A stretch of 64,000 nt of DNA, taken from positions 1,984,001 to 2,048,000 of the forward strand of contig OY969789.1 of the NCBI GenBank assembly GCA_963703085.1, in the 5' to 3' direction. How positions within the stretch are numbered: the first letter of the stretch is position 1; each line of letters starts with the position of its first letter. The notes below the pieces were generated by a model. That model saw only the letters and a list, made by a program, of their open reading frames with translations. It was not told the DNA's origin and did no database searches. Positions 1 through 8,865 of this stretch are shown piece after piece. The position numbers were made by a program, and so were the translations under genes. The stretch comes from DATAEG01 sp963703085 (lineage in GTDB: Bacteria; Actinomycetota; Actinomycetes; Mycobacteriales; Jatrophihabitantaceae).

Positions 1-1522
1 CGTCGCCGAGCCGGTCCAGGGTGGGATACACGCTGGTCACCGGCTGCCCGTCGGCGGCGTGCATCTGTTGCGGCGCGGACCACGTCTTGCCGTTGTCAGC
101 AGACCGCGAGGTGTACATCGGCAGGTAGCTACCGGTGCGCATCACGATCAGCAGGCCGCCGTCGCGGGTGCGGGTCAGCACTCCTTCGCAGAATCCGTCC
201 CACGAGGTTCCGGTCGGGTACAGGTCGGTCGAGTAGGCGACGGTTGCCTCGAGCGTCCAGTTCACCCCGCCGTCATGCGACACCAGGATGACCTGTCGCA
301 ACTTGGTGTCCGTCGCGTACCGGCCGTAGGCGGACTGATACATCGTGCCGTCCGGATCCTGGATGAGGTTGTGTACCTGCACGAACGCGGTGCACCCGGT
401 GGGCCGCTCGCAGGCGTACGGGGCGAAGTCCTGCGGCCCGGTCAGCAGCCCGCTGCGGTGCGTCCAGGTCGCGCCGTTGTCGGTCGACACCGCGGTCTCG
501 ATCACCGACTGGTTCGCCTTCGGCGCCGCGTACCCGTGGTAGTTGATGGCGAACAGGCTGCCGTTGGCCAACCGGGTCAACATGAACCCGGGTGCGTCGG
601 GCATCGGATTGTGGACTTGGTAGTCGTGCCAACTGCGGCCCCGGTCGTCGGAGTAGACGAATCGGTTGCCGGCGCTGTCGGCGGCGTCGGTGTGCGCCGG
701 GTAGACCATCAGGATCCGTTCCCGGCCGTGACCCAACGGCACCTTGGCCGAGGTGATCGGCATCTGGACCGGCGTGCTCGACGTCGCGACCGACGTGATC
801 GGGCTAATGCGGTAGTCGGACTGCACCGCGCGGGGTCGGCCTGCCAACGCGGAGCCGATGCGCACGTTGTCGAAGTACACGTGCTCACCCACGCTCGGCG
901 TGCCGGCGCCGGTGAACTGTAGGCCGTTGATCGAGGTGACCGGGTTGATGCCCCATGGTCCGCCCGACCCCACGTACCGACCGTTGACCGTCACATAGGC
1001 CATGTCCTGGTCGGCGGTCGTTCCGATCTCGATCCGGCTCCACCCTGCGACCGGCATGGTGCCGGCAACCGCCACCGGCAGCCAGCGGGCGCCGTCGTAC
1101 CAGTCGATCGCACCCGTGCCACGGAAGACGAGATGGAAGACCACGCCGGTCGTACCGGCCGTGGTCGTGCCGGTGAGGTCGGCAATGAACCCGTTCGGCA
1201 GCGCGGCCGGATCGACAGCGAAGGACAAGTCCGCACCGCGGGCCGCGGGCCGCGGGCAGGTCACCGCCGGGAGCGACGTCGCGGAGTCGTCCGCCAGCAG
1301 CAATGAGTGGCGGCCGCCGTACGCCGTGTCCGCGCTGACTCGCAGAGCTGCCTTACCGCCAGGAGTCGTGCATCCGGCCGGCACGCTTCCGACCGCGTCG
1401 TGCTCGAACGTCCAGGCAACGGGACCCGCCTTGCCGGGATGTGCTCCGGCTGACGCGGGCGTCAGCAAGCCGAGCGCGGTCAGGCACCCGGCCACGAGGG
1501 CGATCCTCCATCGGTTGTGCAT
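1..1522 (-). CDS. secreted sialidase-like (BNR/Asp-box) protein, 3' end outside window
   Basis: Open frame with no stop up to the left edge (507 codons seen). It starts at ATG 1522 with TGGAGG at about 1531-1536. The N-terminus is a Sec signal peptide (MHNRWR, a hydrophobic stretch, then TPASAGA, about residues 1-26). Residues about 30-225 look like a concanavalin/laminin-G-type beta-sandwich (PVAWTFEHDA, then YFDNVRIGS near its end). From about 235 a beta-propeller begins, marked by four Asp-box motifs of form SxDxGxxW: YSDDRGRSW (~291), STDNGATW (~345), SHDGGVNW (~414) and SADNGKTW (~473). Known family role: exo-sialidases and related secreted glycosidases or glycan-binding propellers. Substrate cannot be told, because the catalytic Arg/Tyr set is not resolved here. 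A forward frame at 59-922 is its shadow. Confidence 0.85.
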   Translation of the reverse strand, partial: MHNRWRIALVAGCLTALGLLTPASAGAHPGKAGPVAWTFEHDAVGSVPAGCTTPGGKAALRVSADTAYGGRHSLLLADDSATSLPAVTCPRPAARGADLSFAVDPAALPNGFIADLTGTTTAGTTGVVFHLVFRGTGAIDWYDGARWLPVAVAGTMPVAGWSRIEIGTTADQDMAYVTVNGRYVGSGGPWGINPVTSINGLQFTGAGTPSVGEHVYFDNVRIGSALAGRPRAVQSDYRISPITSVATSSTPVQMPITSAKVPLGHGRERILMVYPAHTDAADSAGNRFVYSDDRGRSWHDYQVHNPMPDAPGFMLTRLANGSLFAINYHGYAAPKANQSVIETAVSTDNGATWTHRSGLLTGPQDFAPYACERPTGCTAFVQVHNLIQDPDGTMYQSAYGRYATDTKLRQVILVSHDGGVNWTLEATVAYSTDLYPTGTSWDGFCEGVLTRTRDGGLLIVMRTGSYLPMYTSRSADNGKTWSAPQQMHAADGQPVTSVYPTLDRLGD

Positions 1523-1579
1523 CAACAAGCCTCCACAAGTCATCCCGTGATGAGGTCGTTCTGGGCTGTCCACCCCTGG

Positions 1580-1603
1580 ATGGAACGTAGTTCCACGTTC
1601 CAT
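1580..1603. promoter_or_regulatory. perfect inverted repeat, candidate operator of the sialidase-like gene
   Basis: ATGGAACGT-AGTTCC-ACGTTCCAT is a perfect 9-bp inverted repeat with a 6-bp spacer. A second, nested palindrome TGGAACGTAGTTCCA lies at 1581-1595. It sits about 60-80 bp upstream of the start codon at 1522, where a LacI- or GntR-type repressor site would be expected. The binding protein is unknown and no regulator gene is adjacent inside the window. Confidence 0.5.
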
Positions 1604-1754
1604 GTCAAGCAGGCTTGGGCGAATTGTCGTTCGGCTGACCCGGTCCCGCGGCGCAGGCCGGCGTGAAGCTGCCGGCCGGACGCGGCCCGGTAGCCGAGCC
1701 ATGCGAGGTAACTCGAACGACGGGAATACTCCGACGAATCAGGGGGTTACATGC

Positions 1755-1771
1755 TATGATTCCTAGGAATC
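1755..1771 (+). promoter_or_regulatory. TATGAT -10-like hexamer overlapping a 14-bp palindrome, upstream of the 43-aa gene
   Basis: TATGAT (1755-1760) resembles a sigma-70 -10 box. It overlaps the perfect palindrome GATTCCTAGGAATC (1758-1771). No convincing -35 element is seen at the right distance. The position, about 70 bp before ATG 1839, fits a repressed or auto-regulated promoter for the small gene. Assignment is by inspection only. Confidence 0.35.
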
Positions 1772-1838
1772 GTAGGCACTATGCTTTTGCTACCTACTAA
1801 AGCAGAACCAGCTAGCAGGTCGAAGGGAGGGTTCAAAG

Positions 1839-1970
1839 ATGAACAAGATCGTGAAGAAGATCCGCGACCGGCGCAATGTCGCCGAGCTGCAGCGGGCCAT
1901 CGAGCGTGCCAGCACGCCGTCGATGCGCAACGAGCTCCTGGCCCTTTCCGGCCGGCACCCGATGCTCTGA
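1839..1970 (+). CDS. small basic protein, 43 aa, unknown function
   Basis: A 43-residue ORF (MNKIVKKIRDRRNVAEL..., ending RHPML) begins at ATG 1839 behind a good ribosome binding site, GAAGGGAGGG at 1822-1831, and ends in TGA 1968-1970. It is predicted almost wholly helical, with a very basic N-terminus (KIVKKIRDRR) and an amphipathic second half (AELQRAIERA). A near-perfect terminator follows 34 bp downstream, so the ORF looks like a monocistronic transcript. I do not recognise a named family; it reads like the short conserved hypothetical proteins found in actinomycetes. It might bind nucleic acid or membrane, but that is inference only. Confidence 0.7.
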   Translation: MNKIVKKIRDRRNVAELQRAIERASTPSMRNELLALSGRHPML

Positions 1971-2003
1971 TCGCTGTCACCAGCGGATCCAGACGTTTGA
2001 CCC

Positions 2004-2033
2004 AGCGCCCCGAACCACCCGGTTCGGGGCGCT
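2004..2033. terminator. strong intrinsic terminator hairpin
   Basis: AGCGCCCCGAACC - accc - GGTTCGGGGCGCT: a perfect 13-bp stem with a 4-nt loop. It lies between the 43-aa gene (+) and the 3' end of the convergent gamma-glutamyltransferase gene (-), so it probably serves both strands. There is no long T-tract, as is usual in high-GC actinomycetes. Confidence 0.85.
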
Positions 2034-2036
2034 CGC

Positions 2037-3815
2037 TCATCTACCGACCGCGTATCCCTGGTCTCCCCGGGTGTTGGCCGCAGCACTCAGCAGCCCGGTC
2101 GCCGGATCACGCCCTACCGCAGACAACCGGCCGAGGCTCCACGCTCCTGAGGCGGTGACCCGATGCCCCCGCTCGGCCAGATCACGCAGTACCTCGCGAC
2201 CAACCCGGTCCTCGACGACCAGTCCGGCCGGCTGCACGGTGCGCGGATAGAACGACCCGATGATGGACGTGGTGTGGAATGCCGGCGCGTCGATCGCTTC
2301 CTGCAGGCCGGCTCCCTGAACCAGATGACGCAGCAGGAAACCGAGCTGCCACTGATCCTGCTGGTCGCCGCCGGGCGTGCCACAGGCCAGCACCGGCACG
2401 CCCTCGCGCAACACCAACGTCGGCGACAGTGTGGTGCGCGGCCGCCGTCCCGGCAGTAGTGAGGAGTGCAGGCCGGGGGCGAGCCAGAACATCTGCGCGC
2501 GGCTACCCATCGGGAAGCCCAGCTCGGGGATGTGCGGTGACGACTGCAGCCACCCACCGCTCGGCGTCGCGGAGATGATGTTTCCCCAGCGATCCACCAC
2601 ATCGAGGTGGCAGGTGTCGCCCCTGGTCTCCCCGCGCGGACCGACGGTGGGCTCGCCGACGGCGGCCGATTCGAGGCCGGTGGTCTCGATGCGAGTCGGC
2701 GGGAGGATCGGCGCGCGTTCGTCAGGCGATCCCGGGCGTAGCTCACTCGAGGCCCTGCTCCCGATCAAGGTCCGGCGGATGGTCGTGTAGGCGTCGCTGA
2801 GCAAACCGCTGACCGGCACCCGGCCGTCATCGCCGTACCACGCGTCCCGATCTGCGAAGGCCAGTTTCAGCGCCTCAGCGGCAACGTGAATGCCGGCGGC
2901 GGTGTCCACGTCCAGTTCTGCGTCACCGAATCCGTCGAGAAGGCGCAACGTCTGCAGCAGGACCGGGCCCTGCCCCCAGGGGCCGGTTTTCGCGATCTGG
3001 AGGTCCCGGAACGACGCGACCAGGGCCGGCTCGTAATTCGGTCGCCAGGCCGCGATGTCCCGGCCGGTGACCAGGCCCGGATGTGGCGACCCGCTGGAGT
3101 CGTGGAACGGGAGACGCTGGAACCGGTCGATCGCATCGGCGACGAAACCTTCCCGCCACTCGCGTCGAGCGGCGTCGATCGCAGCGTCCCGCGAGGGCGC
3201 ATGGGCACCGGCGGCGAGGAGCCGATCGAGGACGTTCGCGTACTGCTGATTTCGCCACAGCTGCCAGGGCGCCGGCGGTGCGCCGCCGGCCAACCAGCGC
3301 GCCGCAGAGGTCGGCCAGTGCTCGGCGAACAGGTCCGAGACAGCGCCGACCGTCCGACCTACTGCCGGCAACAGGGGGTGGCCGGCTCGGGCGTAGCCCA
3401 GAGCCGGACCGAGTACCTCGGCAAGCGGCATCGTGCCGAAGTCGTGCAGCAGCATCAGCCAGGCATCGACTGCACCGGGAATCACCGCGGCCAACGGCCC
3501 GGCGCCGGGGATCAGATCCAGCCCCAGTCCGGTGTAGGTATCGATGCTGGCCGCCGCCGGCGCCGTGCCCTGCCCGCACAGCACGATCGGGGTGGGGTCG
3601 GCCGCGGTGGCGAAGATCGCGGGGAGGTCGCCGCCCGGGCCGTTGAGGTGCGGCTCGACGACCTGCAGCACGAATCCGCCGGCGACGGCCGCGTCGAAGG
3701 CGTTGCCGCCGCGCTCGAGCATCCCGAACGCTGCCTGGCTGGCCAGCCAATGAGTACTGCCGACCATCCCGAAGGTGCCCCGCAGCGTAGGTCGGGTCGG
3801 CGTGTCCGGAGCCAT
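2037..3815 (-). CDS. gamma-glutamyltransferase family protein (HpxW/YwrD-like)
   Basis: Ntn-hydrolase precursor of about 592 aa. FGMVGSTHWLASQAAFGML and GGNAFDAAVA near the N-terminus are typical. The autoprocessing/catalytic Thr is in GDTCHLDVVDRWGN (about Thr401), and SGGWLQSSPHIPELGFPMG and GTPGGDQQDQWQ follow. These last blocks resemble the oxamate-amidohydrolase/YwrD branch more than classical glutathione-degrading GGT, so the substrate (glutathione, gamma-glutamyl amide or another amide) is open. No signal peptide is seen, so it is probably cytoplasmic. I chose ATG 3815 (MAPDTP); a start at 3848 is possible but adds a non-conserved tail. It diverges from gabD1 with a 77-bp gap. Confidence 0.88.
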   Translation of the reverse strand: MAPDTPTRPTLRGTFGMVGSTHWLASQAAFGMLERGGNAFDAAVAGGFVLQVVEPHLNGPGGDLPAIFATAADPTPIVLCGQGTAPAAASIDTYTGLGLDLIPGAGPLAAVIPGAVDAWLMLLHDFGTMPLAEVLGPALGYARAGHPLLPAVGRTVGAVSDLFAEHWPTSAARWLAGGAPPAPWQLWRNQQYANVLDRLLAAGAHAPSRDAAIDAARREWREGFVADAIDRFQRLPFHDSSGSPHPGLVTGRDIAAWRPNYEPALVASFRDLQIAKTGPWGQGPVLLQTLRLLDGFGDAELDVDTAAGIHVAAEALKLAFADRDAWYGDDGRVPVSGLLSDAYTTIRRTLIGSRASSELRPGSPDERAPILPPTRIETTGLESAAVGEPTVGPRGETRGDTCHLDVVDRWGNIISATPSGGWLQSSPHIPELGFPMGSRAQMFWLAPGLHSSLLPGRRPRTTLSPTLVLREGVPVLACGTPGGDQQDQWQLGFLLRHLVQGAGLQEAIDAPAFHTTSIIGSFYPRTVQPAGLVVEDRVGREVLRDLAERGHRVTASGAWSLGRLSAVGRDPATGLLSAAANTRGDQGYAVGR

Positions 3816-3892
3816 GCCAGCCGACCCTACGCAGCGGCGTCGCGGCACCTAGGCTGGAAGGACACATCACACAACTGACGAGGGTGGGCTCT

Positions 3893-5269
3893 GTGGCAAT
3901 CGCGACGACGAATCCGGCGACCGGCGAGGTCGTGCAGACCTTTGACACGCACAGTCCCGAGCAGGTGGATGCCGCGCTCAACCGCGCTGTGGACGCGTTC
4001 GCGGCGCTGGCCAGGACGAGCTTCGCCCAGCGGGCCGAATGGCTCACCGCAGCAGGCAAGATCCTCGATGACGAGGCCGACGCGGTCGCGAAGATGATGA
4101 CCACCGAGATGGGCAAGACACTCGTCTCTGCGCGCGCCGAAGCGACCAAGTGCGCGGCAGCCTGCCGGTTCTTCGCCGAGCACTCGGAAGCATTCCTGGC
4201 CGACGAGCCGCTGGCCGATCCGGCCGAGGTCAAGGCCAGCAAAGCGTTCACCCGCTACCAGCCGCTCGGCGCCGTGCTGGCGGTGATGCCGTGGAACTTC
4301 CCGCTATGGCAGGCGATGCGGTTCGCGGCTCCTGCGCTGATGGCCGGCAACGTCGGGCTGCTCAAGCACGCGTCGAACGTGCCGCAGACGGCGCTGTTCA
4401 TGCAGGATCTGTTCACCCGGGCCGGCTTTCCCGAGGGCGCCTTCCAGACGTTGCTCATCGGGTCGGCGGAGGTGGAAGCCATCCTCCGTGATCCGCGGGT
4501 TGTGGCGGTCACCCTGACCGGTAGCGAGCCGGCCGGCCGGTCGGTTGCGGAGATCGCCGGCAGTGAGGTGAAGAAGTCCGTCCTCGAACTGGGCGGCAGC
4601 GACGCCTACGTCGTGATGCCGTCGGCGGATGTGGCGGCAGCCGCGAAGGTTGCCACCACGGCTCGTTGCCAGAACAACGGGCAGTCCTGCATCGCAGCCA
4701 AACGGTTCATCGTGCACACCGACGTCTACGACGCCTTTGCCGAGGCCTTTGTGGCCGAGATGGCCAAGCTGCGAGTCGGTGACCCGATGGACGAGGACAC
4801 CGACATCGGTCCGCTGGCCACCGAGCAGGGCCGCGACGAGGTCGCCGAGCAGGTAGCCGACGCGGTCTCCAAGGGCGCGAAGGTGCTCTGCGGTGGCAGC
4901 CGACCGGACGGTCCGGGCTGGTTCTACCCGCCGACCGTCGTCGCCGAGCTGACGCCGGACATGAAGATGTATGCCGAAGAGGTGTTCGGTCCGGTAGCTG
5001 GTCTCTACCGCGTCGACTCCTATGCCGAGGCGGTGGAGCTGGCCAACTCGACGAGCTTCGGGCTCGGTTCGAACGCCTGGACCACCGACCCGGCGGAGCA
5101 GCAGGCGTTCATCGAGGATCTGCAGGCTGGTGCGGTGTTCATCAACGGGATGACGACCTCGTATTCGCAGCTGCCCTTCGGCGGCGTCAAGAACTCCGGG
5201 TACGGCCGAGAGCTCTCGGCCCACGGGATCCGCGAGTTCTGCAACATCAAGACGGTCTGGGTCGGCTGA
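3893..5269 (+). CDS. gabD1: NADP-type succinate-semialdehyde dehydrogenase
   Basis: Aldehyde dehydrogenase of 458 aa that oxidises succinic semialdehyde to succinate (GABA shunt / alternative TCA route). It closely matches mycobacterial GabD1 by recall: IATTNPATGE at the start, MPWNFPLWQAMRFAAPALMA, LELGGSDAYV (general base near Glu232) and NNGQSCIAAKRF (nucleophile near Cys266), ending HGIREFCNIKTVW. The GTG at 3893 is preferred over GTG 3884 because it is better placed after AGGGTGGG (3881-3888) and matches the usual family N-terminus. The M13 peptidase gene follows 51 bp downstream and could be co-transcribed. Confidence 0.93.
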   Translation: MAIATTNPATGEVVQTFDTHSPEQVDAALNRAVDAFAALARTSFAQRAEWLTAAGKILDDEADAVAKMMTTEMGKTLVSARAEATKCAAACRFFAEHSEAFLADEPLADPAEVKASKAFTRYQPLGAVLAVMPWNFPLWQAMRFAAPALMAGNVGLLKHASNVPQTALFMQDLFTRAGFPEGAFQTLLIGSAEVEAILRDPRVVAVTLTGSEPAGRSVAEIAGSEVKKSVLELGGSDAYVVMPSADVAAAAKVATTARCQNNGQSCIAAKRFIVHTDVYDAFAEAFVAEMAKLRVGDPMDEDTDIGPLATEQGRDEVAEQVADAVSKGAKVLCGGSRPDGPGWFYPPTVVAELTPDMKMYAEEVFGPVAGLYRVDSYAEAVELANSTSFGLGSNAWTTDPAEQQAFIEDLQAGAVFINGMTTSYSQLPFGGVKNSGYGRELSAHGIREFCNIKTVWVG

Positions 5270-5320
5270 GCGCCGATCCCACCCAACCCGGCATCGCCGC
5301 CGGTCGAAAGGAGCTCGTGC

Positions 5321-7270
5321 GTGAAGTCAGGTATCGACATCGCCGCCGTCAAGGCGGCGATCCGCCCCCAGGACGACCTGTTCCGCCACGTGAACGGCAA
5401 GTGGCTGGACACCGCCGTGATTCCGGACGACCGGGCGGTCGACGGCTCCTTCATCAGGCTGCGCGACGAAGCCGAACTAGCGGTTCGGGCGATCATTGAG
5501 GAAGCGGCCGCTGCCGGGGCCGAACCCGGCTCGTTGCAACGCAAGATCGGCGACCTGTACGGCAGCTTCATGGCGGAACCGACTCGCGAGGCGCTCGGCG
5601 CGGACCCGATCCAGCCGACCTTGGCCGCGGTCGTTGCTCTCGCCGACGTCGGCGAGTTGGTGACGATGGTGGGCGAGTGCAACCGCGACGGAACGCCGGG
5701 CTTCTGCTCACGCTTCGTCGTCAACGACTCCGGCGATCCCACCCGCTACCTGCTGCACCTCTATCAGGGTGGCCTGGGGCTACCCGACGAGTCGTACTAC
5801 CGGGACGAGAAGTTCGCCGCGATCGTCACTGCGTACGAGGGGCACGTCGCCCGTCTGCTGACACTTGCCGGAGTCGACGACTCCGCCGCTCGCGCTGCGT
5901 CCATCCTGCAGCTCGAGCGGGACCTTGCCGCGCGCCACTGGGACGTCGTCACCTGCCGTGATCCGCAGCTGACCTATAACCGGGTGACCAGGGAGGGGCT
6001 CGACGAGCTGCAGCCGTACTGGCCGCAGTGGATCACCGGGCTGGGCGCGCCGGAGTCGGCATTCGCCGAAGTCGTCGTCATGCAACCGTCCTTCTTCTCC
6101 GCGCTCGGCGAGTTGCTCATCGACGATCGCCTGGAGGACTGGAAGAACTGGCTGCTGCTGCAGGTGATCCGCTCGGCGGCCCCCTACCTGACGGCCGCCT
6201 TCGCGGCCGAGTACTTCGACTTCAACGGACGCACGCTGAGCGGAACCCCGACCGATCGGGAGATGTGGAAGCGCGGCGTGGGCTTGGTCGAGGCTGCGAT
6301 GGGCGAAGCGGTCGGCGAGCTGTACGTCGCGCGGCACTTCCCGGCCAGCTCGAAGCAGCGCATGGAGGAGCTGGTCGGCAACCTCATCGAGGCCTATCGA
6401 CGCGACATCGGTCAACTCGGCTGGATGAGTGACGAGACCAAGCAGCGTGCGATGGAGAAGCTGGCGAAGTTCACGCCGAAGATCGGGTACCCGAACCGGT
6501 GGCGCGACTACACCGGTCTGGTGGTGGTCGCAGACGATCTGGTCGGCAATGTGGTGCGGGCATCGGCGTTCGAATGGGAGTACGAGCTGAGCAAGCTCGG
6601 CGGCCCGATCGACCCGGACGAGTGGCACATGACCCCGCAAACGGTGAACGCGTACTACATGCCGACCGCCAATGAGATCGTCTTCCCGGCGGCCATCCTG
6701 CAACCGCCGTTCTTCGATCCGGGGGCCGACGACGCGGCCAACTACGGCGGCATCGGCTCGGTAATCGGTCACGAGATCGGTCACGGATTCGACGACAAGG
6801 GCTCGCAATACGACGGGACCGGTGCACTGCGTAACTGGTGGACCGAGGAGGACCGTAAGGCCTTCGATGACCTGACGTCGCGCCTGATCGCCCAGTACGA
6901 CGCGCTCGAGCCGCAGGCGCTACCCGGACATCACGTCAACGGAGCGCTGACGGTAGGCGAGAACATCGGCGACTTGGGTGGTCTCACCATCTCCCACGCG
7001 GCCTACGTCATCTCGTTGGCAGGTGCCGAGCCGGAGACTATGGACGGGCTCACCGGCTACCAGCGGCTGTTCTACTCCTGGGCGCAGATCTGGCAGGGCA
7101 AGGTGCGTGATGAGGAGGCCATCCGACGGCTGGCCACCGACCCGCACTCCCCTGTCGAATTCCGCTGCAACGCTGTGGTGCGAAACCTGCAGGAGTTCTA
7201 CGACGCGTTCGCCCTGGTCGAGGACGACGGTCTGTGGCTGCCGCCGGACCAACGGGTCCGCATCTGGTAA
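5321..7270 (+). CDS. M13 (neprilysin-family) zinc metallopeptidase
   Basis: 649-aa protein with both M13 domains. The zinc site HEIGH lies at residues 484-488 (IGHEIGHGFDDKGSQYD), the third ligand is in GENIGDLGGL (near Glu547), and the substrate-binding NAYYMPTANEIVFPA precedes it. The length is typical of PepO/Zmp1-type enzymes (~660 aa). No N-terminal membrane anchor or signal peptide is visible, so like mycobacterial Zmp1 it may be cytosolic or exported by another route. The start is GTG 5321 after GAAAGGAGC. It probably cleaves small peptides; the physiological substrate is unknown. Confidence 0.93.
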   Translation: MKSGIDIAAVKAAIRPQDDLFRHVNGKWLDTAVIPDDRAVDGSFIRLRDEAELAVRAIIEEAAAAGAEPGSLQRKIGDLYGSFMAEPTREALGADPIQPTLAAVVALADVGELVTMVGECNRDGTPGFCSRFVVNDSGDPTRYLLHLYQGGLGLPDESYYRDEKFAAIVTAYEGHVARLLTLAGVDDSAARAASILQLERDLAARHWDVVTCRDPQLTYNRVTREGLDELQPYWPQWITGLGAPESAFAEVVVMQPSFFSALGELLIDDRLEDWKNWLLLQVIRSAAPYLTAAFAAEYFDFNGRTLSGTPTDREMWKRGVGLVEAAMGEAVGELYVARHFPASSKQRMEELVGNLIEAYRRDIGQLGWMSDETKQRAMEKLAKFTPKIGYPNRWRDYTGLVVVADDLVGNVVRASAFEWEYELSKLGGPIDPDEWHMTPQTVNAYYMPTANEIVFPAAILQPPFFDPGADDAANYGGIGSVIGHEIGHGFDDKGSQYDGTGALRNWWTEEDRKAFDDLTSRLIAQYDALEPQALPGHHVNGALTVGENIGDLGGLTISHAAYVISLAGAEPETMDGLTGYQRLFYSWAQIWQGKVRDEEAIRRLATDPHSPVEFRCNAVVRNLQEFYDAFALVEDDGLWLPPDQRVRIW

Positions 7271-7333
7271 AGCGACTTGACCCCGCTGTAGGAATCGTTG
7301 GGGTGCTGTGCATTCGCGGGGCTTGGGCTGGAT

Positions 7334-7981
7334 TCAGAACTTCTTCGAGATGGCTATGGCGATGGCGCGAGCGTTGAAGGACGTGTCGTTCTGGTCGGTG
7401 TTGACGACCACCACGGTGCGGCCCTTGCGGAAGGTGCACGCCCAGTCGCGCTTGCCGTCCGGGGGATAGAAAGGCGACCGGAACGCGATGCCTTCCACTC
7501 CGGCGGCCAGCCTTGGGTAGCCGATCTGCTGGGTGCCTCTGGAGGCGGTGCGCACCATCTCGTTGTGCGCCGTGGTCGGGTCCGGGTAGACCTTCGCGGT
7601 GATCTGCGCCACCGCATGGAAGTCGGCGAACGGCAGGTAGAACTTGCAGCCGCGCGGGGTCGACGTCAGCACTGTCGTGCGGCCCACCCGGCTGCCCACC
7701 GTGTCGGCCAGGTCCTGGGTGGCGATGTAGGGGCACGAGCCGTCGACTTCGCGCACCCGGGTGCGCTTGGTGGCCGACGTACGTGGCGTGGTGCGCGGTG
7801 CCGAGCTGGACACACTGGGGGCAGTGGTCTCGTCGCCGTCCCCGGCCAGTCCGCCATGACTGCTGGAGGCCGGCGCGGTGGGCGGCCGCGTGTGTCCCGT
7901 CGGGCCGTGCGAGGAGCAACCAGCAAGGAGCACGGTGACCAGCGCAGTGAACCCGCCGGCCATCCGTGCCTGCTTGCGCAT
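7334..7981 (-). CDS. lipoprotein with DUF2020-like domain
   Basis: 215-aa predicted lipoprotein. A short basic N-terminus, hydrophobic segment and lipobox VLLAGCSS lead into a Thr/Ser/Pro-rich linker (to about residue 75). A compact C-terminal domain then begins with GSCPYIATQDLADTVGSRVG, recalling DUF2020 of corynebacteria and mycobacteria. A conserved Cys pair (CPYI, GCKFY) may form a disulfide outside the membrane. The long forward-extended frame up to 8254 is rejected because ATG 7981 directly precedes the lipobox region. The start is only 10 bp after the phosphatase stop, so the two genes form an operon. Confidence 0.75.
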   Translation of the reverse strand: MRKQARMAGGFTALVTVLLAGCSSHGPTGHTRPPTAPASSSHGGLAGDGDETTAPSVSSSAPRTTPRTSATKRTRVREVDGSCPYIATQDLADTVGSRVGRTTVLTSTPRGCKFYLPFADFHAVAQITAKVYPDPTTAHNEMVRTASRGTQQIGYPRLAAGVEGIAFRSPFYPPDGKRDWACTFRKGRTVVVVNTDQNDTSFNARAIAIAISKKF

Positions 7982-7991
7982 GCGTGCCAGG

Positions 7992-8783
7992 TTAATCGAG
8001 CAGTTGTGCCTGCAGTGCCTTCGCGTCGTCCTCGGTCCAACCGTGGCTGCGCAGCCACCCGGCTGGTCCGCCCTCGTTCTCGTCCAGCTCGGTGAGCAGC
8101 CGCTGCATGGTCTCGGCGCGGGGGCGGTGGTTGTCGACGTCTGCCGGATCGGTATCCGCCGCATAGGTCGGTGAGGACGCCAGCCGGACCAGCACCTTGT
8201 CGATCCGCTCAGCGCTGGCGACGTAATCCTCGATGATGGCCGCCCGCTCGACACCTACCTCGCTGAGCGCCAATGCGACCACCACTCCGGTGCGGTCTTT
8301 CCCAGCGGCGCAGTTCACCAGGGTCGCACCGTCCGGCTCGGCGATCACACGCAGCGCGGCGACGACCGAATCGGGCCGATCGGCGAGGTAGTAGCGATAC
8401 GTCGAGCCAGCTGGCCGTTTGCCCCGCTCGCTACCTTTGTCCTGCCAGGGCAGCAGTTCCGGCCCGTCGTCCAGGTCCGCTGCGGCGTCAGTGCGTTGGC
8501 CGACCTCGGGGAACAGCGAGAGATGGTGAACCACGACCTCGGGCACCGCGATGAGCGGCCCCGGACCCTCGTTGCGGACCTCTGCACCGGTGCGCAGGTC
8601 GACCACCGAGCGCAGGTGCATCTCACGTACCAACAGCTCGACATCGTCGGCGGTGAGGTCCTGCAGGTTGTCCGAGCGATATAGCCGACCAGGCCGCACG
8701 GTGCGGCCATCCGGGAGCGGCAAACCCCCGGCGTCCCGTGCGTTGACGGCTCCTACCAGTGGGATCCAGCGTGACGACTTCAT
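7992..8783 (-). CDS. protein-tyrosine phosphatase (PtpB-like)
   Basis: 263-aa member of the Tyr_phosphatase_3 family. The P-loop is VNCAAGKDRTG (Cys158 to Arg164), the CX5R signature shared with Mycobacterium tuberculosis PtpB (AGKDRT). The N-terminal ARDAGGLPLPDG and RPGRLYRSDNL are also typical of the family. These enzymes dephosphorylate pTyr and sometimes pSer/Thr or phosphoinositides. It is first gene of a two-gene operon with the lipoprotein. Whether it is secreted is not visible: there is no signal peptide. Confidence 0.9.
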   Translation of the reverse strand: MKSSRWIPLVGAVNARDAGGLPLPDGRTVRPGRLYRSDNLQDLTADDVELLVREMHLRSVVDLRTGAEVRNEGPGPLIAVPEVVVHHLSLFPEVGQRTDAAADLDDGPELLPWQDKGSERGKRPAGSTYRYYLADRPDSVVAALRVIAEPDGATLVNCAAGKDRTGVVVALALSEVGVERAAIIEDYVASAERIDKVLVRLASSPTYAADTDPADVDNHRPRAETMQRLLTELDENEGGPAGWLRSHGWTEDDAKALQAQLLD

Positions 8784-8865
8784 CGCGATCAGCGTATCCG
8801 GCTGAGTTCGGTGGCCGGGTGGGTGCGAACTGTCGCCGGGCCGGGAATCCCGCTATGCTCGCCGC

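Noticed and set aside
59..922. 287-codon open frame on the plus strand at the left edge
   Set aside because: It is opposite the sialidase-like gene, whose minus-strand reading has a signal peptide and four Asp-box motifs; the plus-strand frame has no recognisable sequence.
4304..5224. 306-codon minus-strand frame over gabD1
   Set aside because: It is a GC-bias shadow; gabD1 has catalytic motifs and the antisense frame has none.
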